Source: Ideonella_A intermedia_A (GTDB taxonomy: Bacteria > Pseudomonadota > Gammaproteobacteria > Burkholderiales > Burkholderiaceae_C). From it: a stretch of 64,000 nt of DNA. Below are positions 17,917 through 28,629 of the stretch, one piece after another. How positions within the stretch are numbered: position 1 is the stretch's first letter; the number at the start of each line of letters is the position of its first letter. The position numbers were made by a program, and so were the translations under genes. Below the pieces are notes generated by a model that saw nothing but the letters and a program-made list of their open reading frames with translations, was not told where the DNA came from and did no database searches. The stretch is taken from the NCBI GenBank assembly GCA_943370175.1, contig CALRPU020000005.1, positions 1-64,000 of the forward strand, in the 5' to 3' direction.

Positions 17917-19783
17917 GCCCGCGTCGCCGCGGCCCGGCGACCGACGCCGCCACGACCGGCGAGCCGCCGCACGGGGCAGCGACCACGCGGGTGGGCCCGC
18001 CGCTCAGCGCCTGTACGACCGCCGGGCCAGCGACCGTGGCGTTGCCACCGATGGCCTGAGCTTCTTTGCCGAGCCGCAGGCGGCGGCCGCGGCGGCGGGG
18101 CTCGGGCGCGACCTCACCGACATGGCGCGCTCAGGCCCGACCACCTTTCAGCGCATCTACCTGGCGTTCCTTGGGGCGCGGGCCGCCCTGGGGGTGATCC
18201 TGGTCGTGATGCTCGCGGTGGGCGGCTTCTTCGGCACCCGGCCCAGTGCGGTGATCGCCTCATTCAACATCGCCTACGCGACGCTGGTGCTGAGCATGTG
18301 GCTGCTGCCACGATTCCGCGGGGCGCCGGCTTCGCCCAACGCTCCTTCGCACCTGAGTCTGGGGCAGTGGCTGGCCACCATCGGGGTGGACAGCCTGTGC
18401 TTCCTGACGCTTCACGTGCTGGCCCCGGCGTCCAGCTTGAACTACTCCGCGATGCTGGTGTTGCCGGTGCTGATGGCCTCGGTGCTGACACCGCGCCTGA
18501 TGGGCCTGGGGACGTGTGCGGCGGTGACCCTGGTGCTGCTGATCCACGCTGTGCTGGAGGCGCTGGCCGGTGGCGACGCGCCCACGCTGCTCACCCAGGC
18601 TGGCCTGGCGGGCAGCGGCCTGTTCATGATCTCCGTGGTGGCGGGCGAGGTCGCGGCGCGTTTGGCCCGCGAGGAATTGGCCGCGCGCGGCAGCCTGGAG
18701 CTGGCCCGCCAGCAGGTCCAGCTCAACCGCCTGGTCATTGAAGAGATGCAGGACGGGGTGCTCATCGTCGACCTGCGTGGCGGCGTGCGGGCGGCCAACC
18801 CGGCGGCCAGGCGCTTGCTGGCACCGTCCGGCATGTGCCGACCTGCGCCGTTCCGGCTGGATGCGCTCGACGCCTGGTCCCAGCTGCTGGGCGCGGTGGA
18901 CCGGGCCTTTGCCGAGTCGGCCTGGCCAGACGAAGGCCGCGACGTGGTGCTGAGCTTCGACGCTGCGATCGTGCGCACCGTGCGGGTTCGGGTGCGATTT
19001 GCCCGACGGGGCGAGTTGCGGTCTGGCGAGGACTACTGCGTGCTGCTGCTCGAGGACCTTCGCAACATGCAGGCCCGCCTGCGCCAGGAAAAGCTGGCCG
19101 CGATGGGGCGCGTGTCGGCCGGCATCGCGCACGAGATCCGCAACCCGCTGGCCACCATTTCTCAGGCCAACGCCTTGATGGCCGAAGACGCCACCACGGA
19201 ACAACAGCGCCAGCTCACGCACATGGTGTCCGAGAACGTGGCGCGCCTGAAGCGCCTGGTGGATGACGTGATGGAAGTGGCACCCGGACGCAGCAGCGAC
19301 GCGGTGGCCATCGACCTGACCGCGCTGGTCGGCTCGGCCTGTCGCGACTGGGCGGCCGCGGTGCGGGTGGTCGTTGCCCCGGATGGCCCGGTGCTGCTGG
19401 ACCTGCCCGACGAACCGCTGGGCGCCCTGTTCGACCCGGAACACCTTCGCCGCGTGTTGATCAACTTGCTGGACAACGCGATCCGGCATGCCAGCGGCGC
19501 CCCGGGGTCGGTGGTGCTCAGGCTGTTTTCGCCCGACGACCAGCGCGCGGTCATCAGCGTGGCCAACGACGGCGAGGCGATCGGGCCTGACGTGGAGCCT
19601 TTCATGTTCGAGCCCTTCTTTTCCAACCGAAGCCGCGGCACGGGCCTGGGCTTGTACATTTGCCGTGAACTCTGCGAGCGCTACGGCGCGAGCATCGACT
19701 ACCGCGCCCGGCCGTCCAACGAGCCCAACCGCAATGTGTTCTCGGTGGTGATGAAGCGCGCGGTCGTTCCCGCGGGCGCTTGA
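17909..19783 (+). CDS. pilS: Sensor histidine kinase PilS
   Basis: 624 residues from the ATG at 17909, which overlaps the preceding gene. The N-terminal 60 residues are charged and cytoplasmic; about six membrane helices follow up to residue 250, as in PilS. A PAS-like region leads into the phospho-acceptor helix GIAHEIRNPLATIS with H408. The ATPase domain has an N box (LINLLDNAIRHA) and a G box (GTGLGLYICRELCERYGA). With PilR downstream it forms the two-component system that controls sigma-54-dependent pilin transcription in species with type IV pili. The pilin gene is not in this window. Confidence 0.9.
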   Translation: MSEPASPRPGDRRRHDRRAAARGSDHAGGPAAQRLYDRRASDRGVATDGLSFFAEPQAAAAAAGLGRDLTDMARSGPTTFQRIYLAFLGARAALGVILVVMLAVGGFFGTRPSAVIASFNIAYATLVLSMWLLPRFRGAPASPNAPSHLSLGQWLATIGVDSLCFLTLHVLAPASSLNYSAMLVLPVLMASVLTPRLMGLGTCAAVTLVLLIHAVLEALAGGDAPTLLTQAGLAGSGLFMISVVAGEVAARLAREELAARGSLELARQQVQLNRLVIEEMQDGVLIVDLRGGVRAANPAARRLLAPSGMCRPAPFRLDALDAWSQLLGAVDRAFAESAWPDEGRDVVLSFDAAIVRTVRVRVRFARRGELRSGEDYCVLLLEDLRNMQARLRQEKLAAMGRVSAGIAHEIRNPLATISQANALMAEDATTEQQRQLTHMVSENVARLKRLVDDVMEVAPGRSSDAVAIDLTALVGSACRDWAAAVRVVVAPDGPVLLDLPDEPLGALFDPEHLRRVLINLLDNAIRHASGAPGSVVLRLFSPDDQRAVISVANDGEAIGPDVEPFMFEPFFSNRSRGTGLGLYICRELCERYGASIDYRARPSNEPNRNVFSVVMKRAVVPAGA

Positions 19784-19819
19784 GCGTCACCCCACCGATC
19801 TTCCTGCCGAGCCAGTCCT

Positions 19820-21403
19820 TTGACCGACCTGAACCGCACGCGCAGCGCCGCCGCCTTGAGCGTGCTGGTCGTGGACGACGAGCCCGATCTGCGCACGCTG
19901 TACGAACTGACCCTGTTGCGCGAGGGCTACCTGATCGACACCGCCGGCTCGGTCGAGGAGGCACTGATCCGCCTGTCTGAGCGCAGCTACCAGGCCGTCA
20001 TCACCGACATGCGCCTGCCGGACGGCAGCGGGCTGGACCTGCTGCACCGCCTGGAGGAAACCGGCCGCAGCGAGAAGGCCATCGTCATCACCGCGTACGG
20101 CTCGGCCGAGAACGCGGTCGAGGCCCTGAAGGCCGGCGCGTTCGATTACCTGACCAAGCCGGTGGACCTGAAGCAGTTCCGCACGGTGGTGGCCTCGGCA
20201 CTGGGTCGGACAACACCGATGCCTGCGCCGGCCGCGCCCGCCGCGGTGCCGGCCAGTGCGGGGCCGCCGGCTGGGGCGACACCGCCATCGCCGTCGCCCC
20301 GCACCGCGAAGGCCTCGACCGCGGGCAGCACCGCGCTCTCGCGCATGGCGGGCGAATCCCCGGCCATGCAGCAGGTGCGCAGCCTGGTGCACAAGGTGGC
20401 CCGCAGCATGGCGCCGGTGTTGGTGCAAGGGGAGTCCGGCACGGGCAAGGAATTGGTGGCTCGGGCCATCCACGAGGTCAGCGCGCGCGCCGCGCACCCG
20501 TTCATCGCCGTGAACTGCGGAGCGATCCCCGAGCAGCTGCTCGAGGCCGAGTTCTTCGGTTATCGCAAAGGCGCGTTCACGGGCGCAGCCGACGACCGCG
20601 CCGGCTTTTTCCAGGCCGCCAGGGGCGGCACCCTGTTCCTTGACGAAATCGGCGACCTGCCGGTGACCATGCAAAGCAAGCTGCTCCGCGCCATTCAGGA
20701 GCGCGCGGTGCGGCCGGTGGGCGCCGTCAGCGAGCAGCCGGTGGACGTGCGCCTGCTCAGCGCCACCCACAAGGACCTGGCCGCCGAGGTCCAGGCGGGG
20801 CGGTTTCGCCAAGACCTCTATTACCGGCTCAACGTCATCCAGATCCGGGTGCCGCCCTTGCGCGAGCGCTTGCAGGACCTGCCTGAGATCGCCGCGCAGG
20901 TGCTGGGCCGCATTGCGCGCGACGCTGGCGTCAGCCCTGCGCCGCGCCTGACGCCGCGGGCGCTGGCCCAGCTGTCGGCCCATGGGTTTCCCGGCAATGT
21001 GCGGGAACTCGAGAACCTGCTGCACCGTGTGGTGGCGCTCGGCGACACGGACACGATCGACACCGATGCGCTGGGCCTGTCCGACACCGACGGCGGCGAG
21101 CTCACCGTGCCCGCGGCGCTGCCGGCGGAAGAGGTGCCCACGGTGGACGCTGGCCCTCCCGTTGCCACGGTGGCGCCGGTCGTGGCCGAGTTGCCGTCCA
21201 ACCTCGAGGCTTACCTCGACGCGGTGGAGCGCGACATCCTGACCCGGGCCCTGGAACGCTACCGCTACAACCGCACCGCCGCCGGTGCGAGCCTCGGCTT
21301 GTCGCTGCGCCAGATGCGCTACCGCATGGCGCGCCTGCAAGTGGGCGGCAACGACGGCGAGCGCGACGGCGTGCCGTCGGCAGACCCACCGTCGCCGCCA
21401 TGA
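19820..21403 (+). CDS. pilR: Sigma-54-dependent response regulator PilR
   Basis: 527 residues from a TTG start at 19820; no better start lies close to the receiver domain. The receiver spans residues 10-130, with phosphorylation site D63 (ITDMRLPDG). An Ala/Pro linker of about 45 residues follows, then the AAA+ domain with Walker A GESGTGKE and the sigma-54 contact loop GAFTGA. The C-terminus is a Fis-type helix-turn-helix (NRTAAGASLGLSLRQMRYRM). It follows pilS by 36 bases, and its stop overlaps the ampD start. Confidence 0.92.
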   Translation: MTDLNRTRSAAALSVLVVDDEPDLRTLYELTLLREGYLIDTAGSVEEALIRLSERSYQAVITDMRLPDGSGLDLLHRLEETGRSEKAIVITAYGSAENAVEALKAGAFDYLTKPVDLKQFRTVVASALGRTTPMPAPAAPAAVPASAGPPAGATPPSPSPRTAKASTAGSTALSRMAGESPAMQQVRSLVHKVARSMAPVLVQGESGTGKELVARAIHEVSARAAHPFIAVNCGAIPEQLLEAEFFGYRKGAFTGAADDRAGFFQAARGGTLFLDEIGDLPVTMQSKLLRAIQERAVRPVGAVSEQPVDVRLLSATHKDLAAEVQAGRFRQDLYYRLNVIQIRVPPLRERLQDLPEIAAQVLGRIARDAGVSPAPRLTPRALAQLSAHGFPGNVRELENLLHRVVALGDTDTIDTDALGLSDTDGGELTVPAALPAEEVPTVDAGPPVATVAPVVAELPSNLEAYLDAVERDILTRALERYRYNRTAAGASLGLSLRQMRYRMARLQVGGNDGERDGVPSADPPSPP

Positions 21404-22035
21404 AGCGTCGAACCTGGGACCAGGGTTGGTACGCCCCAGCGCGCGCCATCCCGTCGCCCAACCACGGGCCGCGGCCGGTCGGCGTGCAGCCCACGGTGGT
21501 GGTGCTGCATTCCATCAGCTTGCCGGCGGGCCAGTACGGCGGTGATGCCATCGAGCGGCTGTTTTGCAACCGGCTGGACCCTTTGGCCCACCCCAGCTTT
21601 GCGGCGCTCGCCGGTCTGGAGGTGTCTTCTCACTTTGTCATCCGGCGCACCGGGCGGCTGGTGCAGTACGTGTCTTGCGAGCGCCGCGCCTGGCACGCTG
21701 GGCGGTCGCGCTGGCGCGGCATCGACAACTGCAACGACCACTCGATCGGCATCGAGCTGGAGGGGCTGGAAGGCGAGCGTTTCGACGAGGCCCAGTACCC
21801 GGTGCTGATTGCCCTGATGGGGGCCTTGGCGCGCCGTTATCCGCTGTGCGAGGTGGTTGGGCATGAGCACATTGCGCCCGGTCGCAAGGGCGACCCTGGT
21901 GCTGGCTTCGACTGGCGGCGATTTGCTCGCGGCTTGGGATGGTCGCGCGCTCGATTTGCGCCATGGGCGGGTTCGGTTCCGCCTGGGCCGGCGAGGATGC
22001 CTGGGAGTTTTCCGGGGTGTCGCCAGCGGCCATGA
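21400..22035 (+). CDS. ampD: 1,6-anhydro-N-acetylmuramyl-L-alanine amidase AmpD
   Basis: 211 residues. The fold of N-acetylmuramoyl-L-alanine amidase 2 is clear: VVLHSISLPAGQYGG (zinc H), VSSHFVIRRTGRLVQYV, RAWHAGRSRWRG, SIGIELEG and HEHIAPGRKGDPGAGFDW with the last zinc and catalytic residues. It cuts the peptide from anhydro-muropeptides in the cytoplasm for cell-wall recycling; in many species its loss induces AmpC. The tail after FDW runs to about 40 residues, longer than usual, and is Pro/Arg-rich. It overlaps pilR by four bases (ATGA). Confidence 0.93.
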   Translation: MKRRTWDQGWYAPARAIPSPNHGPRPVGVQPTVVVLHSISLPAGQYGGDAIERLFCNRLDPLAHPSFAALAGLEVSSHFVIRRTGRLVQYVSCERRAWHAGRSRWRGIDNCNDHSIGIELEGLEGERFDEAQYPVLIALMGALARRYPLCEVVGHEHIAPGRKGDPGAGFDWRRFARGLGWSRARFAPWAGSVPPGPARMPGSFPGCRQRP

Positions 22036-22235
22036 CGCCGCAGCCCTCGCGCCGGGTTGCCGCGGCGTGCAAGCCGGCCGCGAGAAGGCCAGAATTGACG
22101 CGGCTTGCAGCGCGATTTCGGTCGCAATCGCAAGCGGGGCGCGGGCCTTGAATCGAAACCCGCGTCGCCCCGCCGATTGGGCCGCGACGAGCGCTCGATG
22201 CGGCCCGCGCTGGTGACCCGCGCGCCCGGTCTGTG
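22036..22235. other. Intergenic region after ampD, no gene seen
   Basis: No coding frame with a family match and no clear terminator. The stretch is GC-rich with several short inverted repeats of little meaning. The regulatory sites of nrdA begin right after it. Confidence 0.6.
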
Positions 22236-22282
22236 ACGCTATCGGTAGTGCTTGAACACCCTTCGGCCCCTAGATATAGTGT
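22236..22282 (+). promoter_or_regulatory. nrdA promoter overlapped by a pair of NrdR-like boxes
   Basis: Two sites resemble the NrdR consensus ACACWATATATWGTGT: 22236-22251 (11 of 16 positions) and 22267-22282 (13 of 16). Their starts are 31 bases apart, three helical turns, the spacing known for functional NrdR pairs. Between and within them is a sigma-70-like promoter, TTGAAC (22252-22257), 17 bases, TATAGT (22275-22280). Binding of NrdR would block the promoter. I found no nrdR gene in the window. Confidence 0.72.
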
Positions 22283-22565
22283 GTCCCGTGATATCCTCAC
22301 GGCTCGGTTCAAGGCCCAGTCGCTGGCGCGCTGAGAGGGTCCGCAGCCGGCCATCCACCGTCCATGAGCCAGCAGACCTTGGTGAGCAAGCAAGGCGCAT
22401 GGCCAATCCAGATTCAACGGCTCACCGACGGCGTCACGCCGCCACGGCACGACAACCGCATCAAGACAACAACAGGCCCTTCAAGGGCCACGGGGAGCGA
22501 ACGCTTCAGACCGGGTGTCTGGCCGTTCGATCAACAACATTGAACTCCTGACCACAGGCGCAACC
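22283..22565 (+). other. Long untranslated leader of nrdA
   Basis: About 280 bases lie between the predicted transcription start and the nrdA ATG. It holds no gene and no recognisable riboswitch. A GTG at 22515 is in frame with nrdA and would add 17 residues, but the family fit starts later. Confidence 0.5.
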
Positions 22566-25451
<2,886 letters not shown>

Positions 25452-25457
25452 CGAGCA

Positions 25458-25488
25458 ACAAGGCGCGGCCATGAGGCCGTTGCCTTGT
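25458..25488 (+). other. Stable hairpin between nrdA and nrdB
   Basis: The 98-base gap has an interrupted inverted repeat: ACAAGGC / GCCTTGT (25458-25464 with 25482-25488) enclosing CGGCC-ATGA-GGCCG. No T-run follows, so it is not a standard terminator. It could protect the nrdA mRNA or attenuate read-through. A weak promoter-like pair, TTGGTG (25499-25504) and GATAAT (25522-25527) with 17 bases between, lies just downstream. Confidence 0.5.
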
Positions 25489-25549
25489 CAATATTTGCTT
25501 GGTGTTTGAACACAACACTCCGATAATTCAAAGGCACAGGAAACACACC

Positions 25550-26848
25550 ATGTTGGTTTGGGAAGAAGAAGCCAGCCCCTCGACATCGCCCACCTCGGCC
25601 CCCGCGCAGAAGCCGTCCACCACGGGCCACGCCAGCGGGTTGTCACCGTCACCGTCTGTGTCTTCGACGGCCACCGCAGCGGTGGCCGCACCCGCCACCC
25701 CAGTGGCTCAGCCGCTGACCCAGTCGGCCGCATTCACGTCCACCCCCTCGGTCGCACTGGCCGCGTTGAAGGCGACCCAGGTGGCCGCCGCTGCGGCCGC
25801 CACGAACGCGGCCGCCATCAGCAAGGAAGCGCGCCGCGTCAAGGCCGCCGACAAACGCATCATCAACGGCCAGACCGACGTCAACCAGCTGGTGCCGTTC
25901 AAGTACAAGTGGGCCTGGGAAAAGTACCTGGCCACCTGCGCCAACCACTGGATGCCGCAAGAGGTGAACATGTCGCGCGACATCGCGACCTGGAAGGACC
26001 CCAACGGCCTGAGCGACGACGAGCGCCGCATCGTCATGCGCAACCTCGGCTTCTTCGTCACCGCCGACTCGCTGGCCGCCAACAACATCGTGCTGGGCAC
26101 CTACCGCCACATCACCGCACCCGAGTGCCGGCAGTTCCTGTTGCGCCAGGCCTTTGAAGAGGCCATCCACACCCACGCGTACCAGTACATCGTCGAGTCC
26201 TTGGGCCTGGACGAAAGCGAGATCTTCAACGCCTATCACGAGGTCACGTCGATCCGCGACAAGGACGAGTTCCTGATCCCCTTCATCGAGGCGATCATGG
26301 ACCCGAACTTCCACACCGGCACGCCCGAAGCCGATCAGACCCTGCTGAAGAGCCTGATCGTCTTCGCTTGCCTGATGGAGGGCTTGTTCTTCTATGTCGG
26401 ATTCACGCAGATCCTGGCGTTGGGGCGGCAGAACAAGATGACCGGCGCCGCCGAGCAGTACCAATACATCCTGCGCGACGAGTCGATGCACTGCAATTTC
26501 GGCATCGACCTGATCAACCAGATCAAGCTTGAGAACCCTCACCTGTGGACCGCCTCGTTCAAGGACGAGATCAAGGCCTTGTTCATGAAGGCGGTCGAGC
26601 TCGAGTACCGCTACGCCGAAGACACCATGCCGCGTGGCGTGTTGGGCATGAACGCGTCGATGTTCAAGGGTTACCTGCGCTACATCGCGAACCGCCGTGC
26701 CATGCAGATCGGCCTGGAGGAGTTGTTCCCGAGCGAAGAAAACCCGTTTCCGTGGATGAGCGAGATGATCGATCTGAAAAAGGAACGCAACTTTTTTGAG
26801 ACGCGCGTCATCGAGTACCAATCCGGTGGTGCCCTGTCCTGGGATTGA
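25550..26848 (+). CDS. nrdB: Class Ia ribonucleoside-diphosphate reductase beta subunit
   Basis: 432 residues from the ATG at 25550 with an AGGA site upstream. Residues 1-100 are a low-complexity Ser/Thr/Pro/Ala extension absent from enterobacterial NrdB; the conserved core starts at KRIINGQTDVNQLVPFKY. The di-iron and tyrosyl-radical region is present: EEAIHTHAYQYIVESL and DESMHCNFGIDL carry ExxH motifs. The C-terminus (YQSGGALSWD) is the tail that docks on NrdA. It houses the diferric-tyrosyl cofactor and works as part of NrdA2B2. Confidence 0.96.
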   Translation: MLVWEEEASPSTSPTSAPAQKPSTTGHASGLSPSPSVSSTATAAVAAPATPVAQPLTQSAAFTSTPSVALAALKATQVAAAAAATNAAAISKEARRVKAADKRIINGQTDVNQLVPFKYKWAWEKYLATCANHWMPQEVNMSRDIATWKDPNGLSDDERRIVMRNLGFFVTADSLAANNIVLGTYRHITAPECRQFLLRQAFEEAIHTHAYQYIVESLGLDESEIFNAYHEVTSIRDKDEFLIPFIEAIMDPNFHTGTPEADQTLLKSLIVFACLMEGLFFYVGFTQILALGRQNKMTGAAEQYQYILRDESMHCNFGIDLINQIKLENPHLWTASFKDEIKALFMKAVELEYRYAEDTMPRGVLGMNASMFKGYLRYIANRRAMQIGLEELFPSEENPFPWMSEMIDLKKERNFFETRVIEYQSGGALSWD

Positions 26849-27062
26849 GTCGGTCGCTGGACCCCAAGGCCGGACAAGCAGAAGAGATCAAGATTTGCAC
26901 TTCGTGGCGCGGTGACAAAGAAGCACCCTTCACGCAGTGATCCCGATTCACCGCACCGAATGTGGCCGATCTGGCACCGCATCGGGTGGTGAATAACTGC
27001 CGGGCGTGTGCTCATCGCGTTCGCCGGGCAGTGCTTTTTTCACTTGATCAAGGAGAAATCTA

Positions 27063-27545
27063 ATGGCAACTGCAAAGAAGGCCGCTCCGGCCAAGAAAGC
27101 CGCCCCGGCCAAGAAGGCGGCAGCTCCGGCCAAGAAGGCCGCGGCGCCGGCGAAGAAGGCGGCACCGGCCAAGAAGGCGGCAGCCCCGGCGAAGAAGGCA
27201 GCACCGGCCAAGAAGGCGGCGGCTCCGGCGAAGAAGGCGGCACCGGCCAAGAAGGCGGCAGCCCCGGCGAAGAAGGCGGCACCGGCCAAGAAGGCGGCGG
27301 CGCCTGCGAAGAAGGCAGCCCCGGCCAAGAAGGCGGCTGCGCCTGCGAAGAAGGCCGCGCCCGCCAAGAAGGCGGCTGCAGCAAAGAAGCCCGCGGCCAA
27401 GCCTGCCGCCAAGAAAGCCGCTGCAAAGAAGGCCGCCAAGAAAGCACCTGCTGCCGCGCCCGCTGCAGCGCCTGCCGCGCCGGCTGCCAAGACGGCACTC
27501 AGCCCGCAGGCCGCCTGGCCTTTCCCGACCGGCAACAAGCCCTGA
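27063..27545 (+). CDS. Histone H1-like Lys/Ala/Pro-rich DNA-binding protein
   Basis: 160 residues, almost entirely Ala, Lys and Pro, with a good ribosome-binding site (AAGGAG, seven bases before ATG). Residues 26-103 are six copies of a 13-residue unit AAAPAKKAAPAKK; a looser Lys/Ala part and a non-repetitive end (WPFPTGNKP) follow. It resembles the H1-like proteins of Bordetella and other betaproteobacteria, which bind DNA without sequence preference and vary in repeat number between strains. A strong terminator follows 41 bases after the stop, so it is a single-gene transcript, separated from nrdB by 214 bases. Confidence 0.85.
   Translation: MATAKKAAPAKKAAPAKKAAAPAKKAAAPAKKAAPAKKAAAPAKKAAPAKKAAAPAKKAAPAKKAAAPAKKAAPAKKAAAPAKKAAPAKKAAAPAKKAAPAKKAAAAKKPAAKPAAKKAAAKKAAKKAPAAAPAAAPAAPAAKTALSPQAAWPFPTGNKP
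27138..27371 (+). repeat. Six tandem 39-bp repeats inside the H1-like gene
   Basis: Each unit is 39 bases and encodes 13 residues, so copy-number changes keep the frame. Copies in the middle are nearly identical at the DNA level, while the last two have diverged at synonymous positions. Slippage or recombination would lengthen or shorten the protein. Half-units flank the array. Confidence 0.9.
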
Positions 27546-27585
27546 GCGTCGGCATGAGCCGACCACGGCTCACACCGACTCCCCC

Positions 27586-27608
27586 ACCCGGCCTCGGCCG
27601 GGTTTTTT
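27586..27608 (+). terminator. Rho-independent terminator of the H1-like gene
   Basis: Stem ACCCGGC / GCCGGGT (27586-27592 with 27597-27603), a CTCG loop, then six T residues. It also separates this gene from the convergent PfkB kinase gene. Confidence 0.9.
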
Positions 27609-27638
27609 CATGCCGCAATCAGGCGGTCATGCACAACG

Positions 27639-28544
27639 TCAAGCCCCCAAGGCGATCGCGTCGATGGGGTGATTCTGGCCACCACGGTGGGCGATCTTGA
27701 GCGCGCCCAGCCGATTGCCCAATTCAACGCAGCGCAGCAGCGGCCAGCCGCGCTCCAAGCCATACAACAGCGCGCCGCGGAAGGCGTCGCCACAGCCGGT
27801 GGGATCGACCACTTCGGTGGCCTGGACCCCAGGCATGTGGGTGCGCTCACCTTGCTGCCAGACCTCGCAGCCGTCCGCGCCGAGCGTGACCACCACCCCT
27901 TGCAGGTGCGAACGGGACAGGGACTCCAAGGTCTCGCCGGTCCGCTCGCACAACAGGCGGGCTTCGTAGTCGTTCAAGGCCACCCAGGTGGCCTGGGCGA
28001 CAAACTGCTTGAGCTCGGCCCCGTCGAACATGGGCAGACCTTGGCCCGGGTCGAAGATGAACGGGATCTTCAACTCGGCCAGTTGCGCGGCGTGTTGCAG
28101 CATCGCGTCGCGGCCGTCCGGCGCGATGATCGCGATGCGCAGGTCCGTGCGCTCTGGCACCGGCGTCAGGTGCGCCGACTGCATCGCGCCCGGATGGAAT
28201 GCCGTGATCTGGTTGTTGTCGGTGTCGGTGATGATGATGGCCTGGGCGGTGTAGCTGTCGCCGACGGTCCCGATGTGGCGCGTGTCGACGCCCCAATCGA
28301 CCAAGCGCCGCAGGTAGTCCTGGCCATCGCTGCCCACGGCCGCCATCACGACCGGCTCGCCCCCGAGCGCGCGCAGGTTGTAGGCGATGTTGCCGGCGCA
28401 GCCACCGTACTCGCGGCGCAGGGTCGGCACCAGGAAGCTCACGTTCAGGATGTGCACCTGTTCCGGCATGATTTGCTGCGCAAATCGGCCAGGAAACATC
28501 GTGATCGTGTCAAAGGCGAGGGATCCGCAGATCAGTGCCGGCAT
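27639..28544 (-). CDS. PfkB-family carbohydrate/nucleoside kinase (adenosine kinase-like)
   Basis: 301 residues. The PfkB signature near the N-terminus (GGCAGNIAYNLRALGG) and the catalytic, anion-hole motif DPTGCGDAFRGALLY near residue 250 are intact; the Asp of GCGD is the base. The opening LICGSLAFDTITMFPGRF resembles bacterial proteins annotated as adenosine kinase or CbhK. The exact sugar or nucleoside is not decided by sequence. It lies 85 bases downstream of the DUF3426 gene on the same strand. Confidence 0.88.
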   Translation of the reverse strand: MPALICGSLAFDTITMFPGRFAQQIMPEQVHILNVSFLVPTLRREYGGCAGNIAYNLRALGGEPVVMAAVGSDGQDYLRRLVDWGVDTRHIGTVGDSYTAQAIIITDTDNNQITAFHPGAMQSAHLTPVPERTDLRIAIIAPDGRDAMLQHAAQLAELKIPFIFDPGQGLPMFDGAELKQFVAQATWVALNDYEARLLCERTGETLESLSRSHLQGVVVTLGADGCEVWQQGERTHMPGVQATEVVDPTGCGDAFRGALLYGLERGWPLLRCVELGNRLGALKIAHRGGQNHPIDAIALGA

Positions 28545-28629
28545 GGGTACTCCAGGTCAAGTAAGAATTCAGGGCGAAGAGGGCAGGGGTGACCCAGGCG
28601 GCTGGTCCAAGCCGCGTCACGAAGCGGGC

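Noticed and set aside
27138..27371. Tandem repeats as a possible CRISPR array
   Set aside because: Units are contiguous, with no unique spacers, and lie inside a coding frame.
27008..27700. Plus-strand frame giving a Gly/Glu/Gln-rich repeat protein over the H1-like gene
   Set aside because: The 39-bp repeats keep several frames open. Only the Lys/Ala/Pro frame has a ribosome-binding site, a known family and a following terminator.
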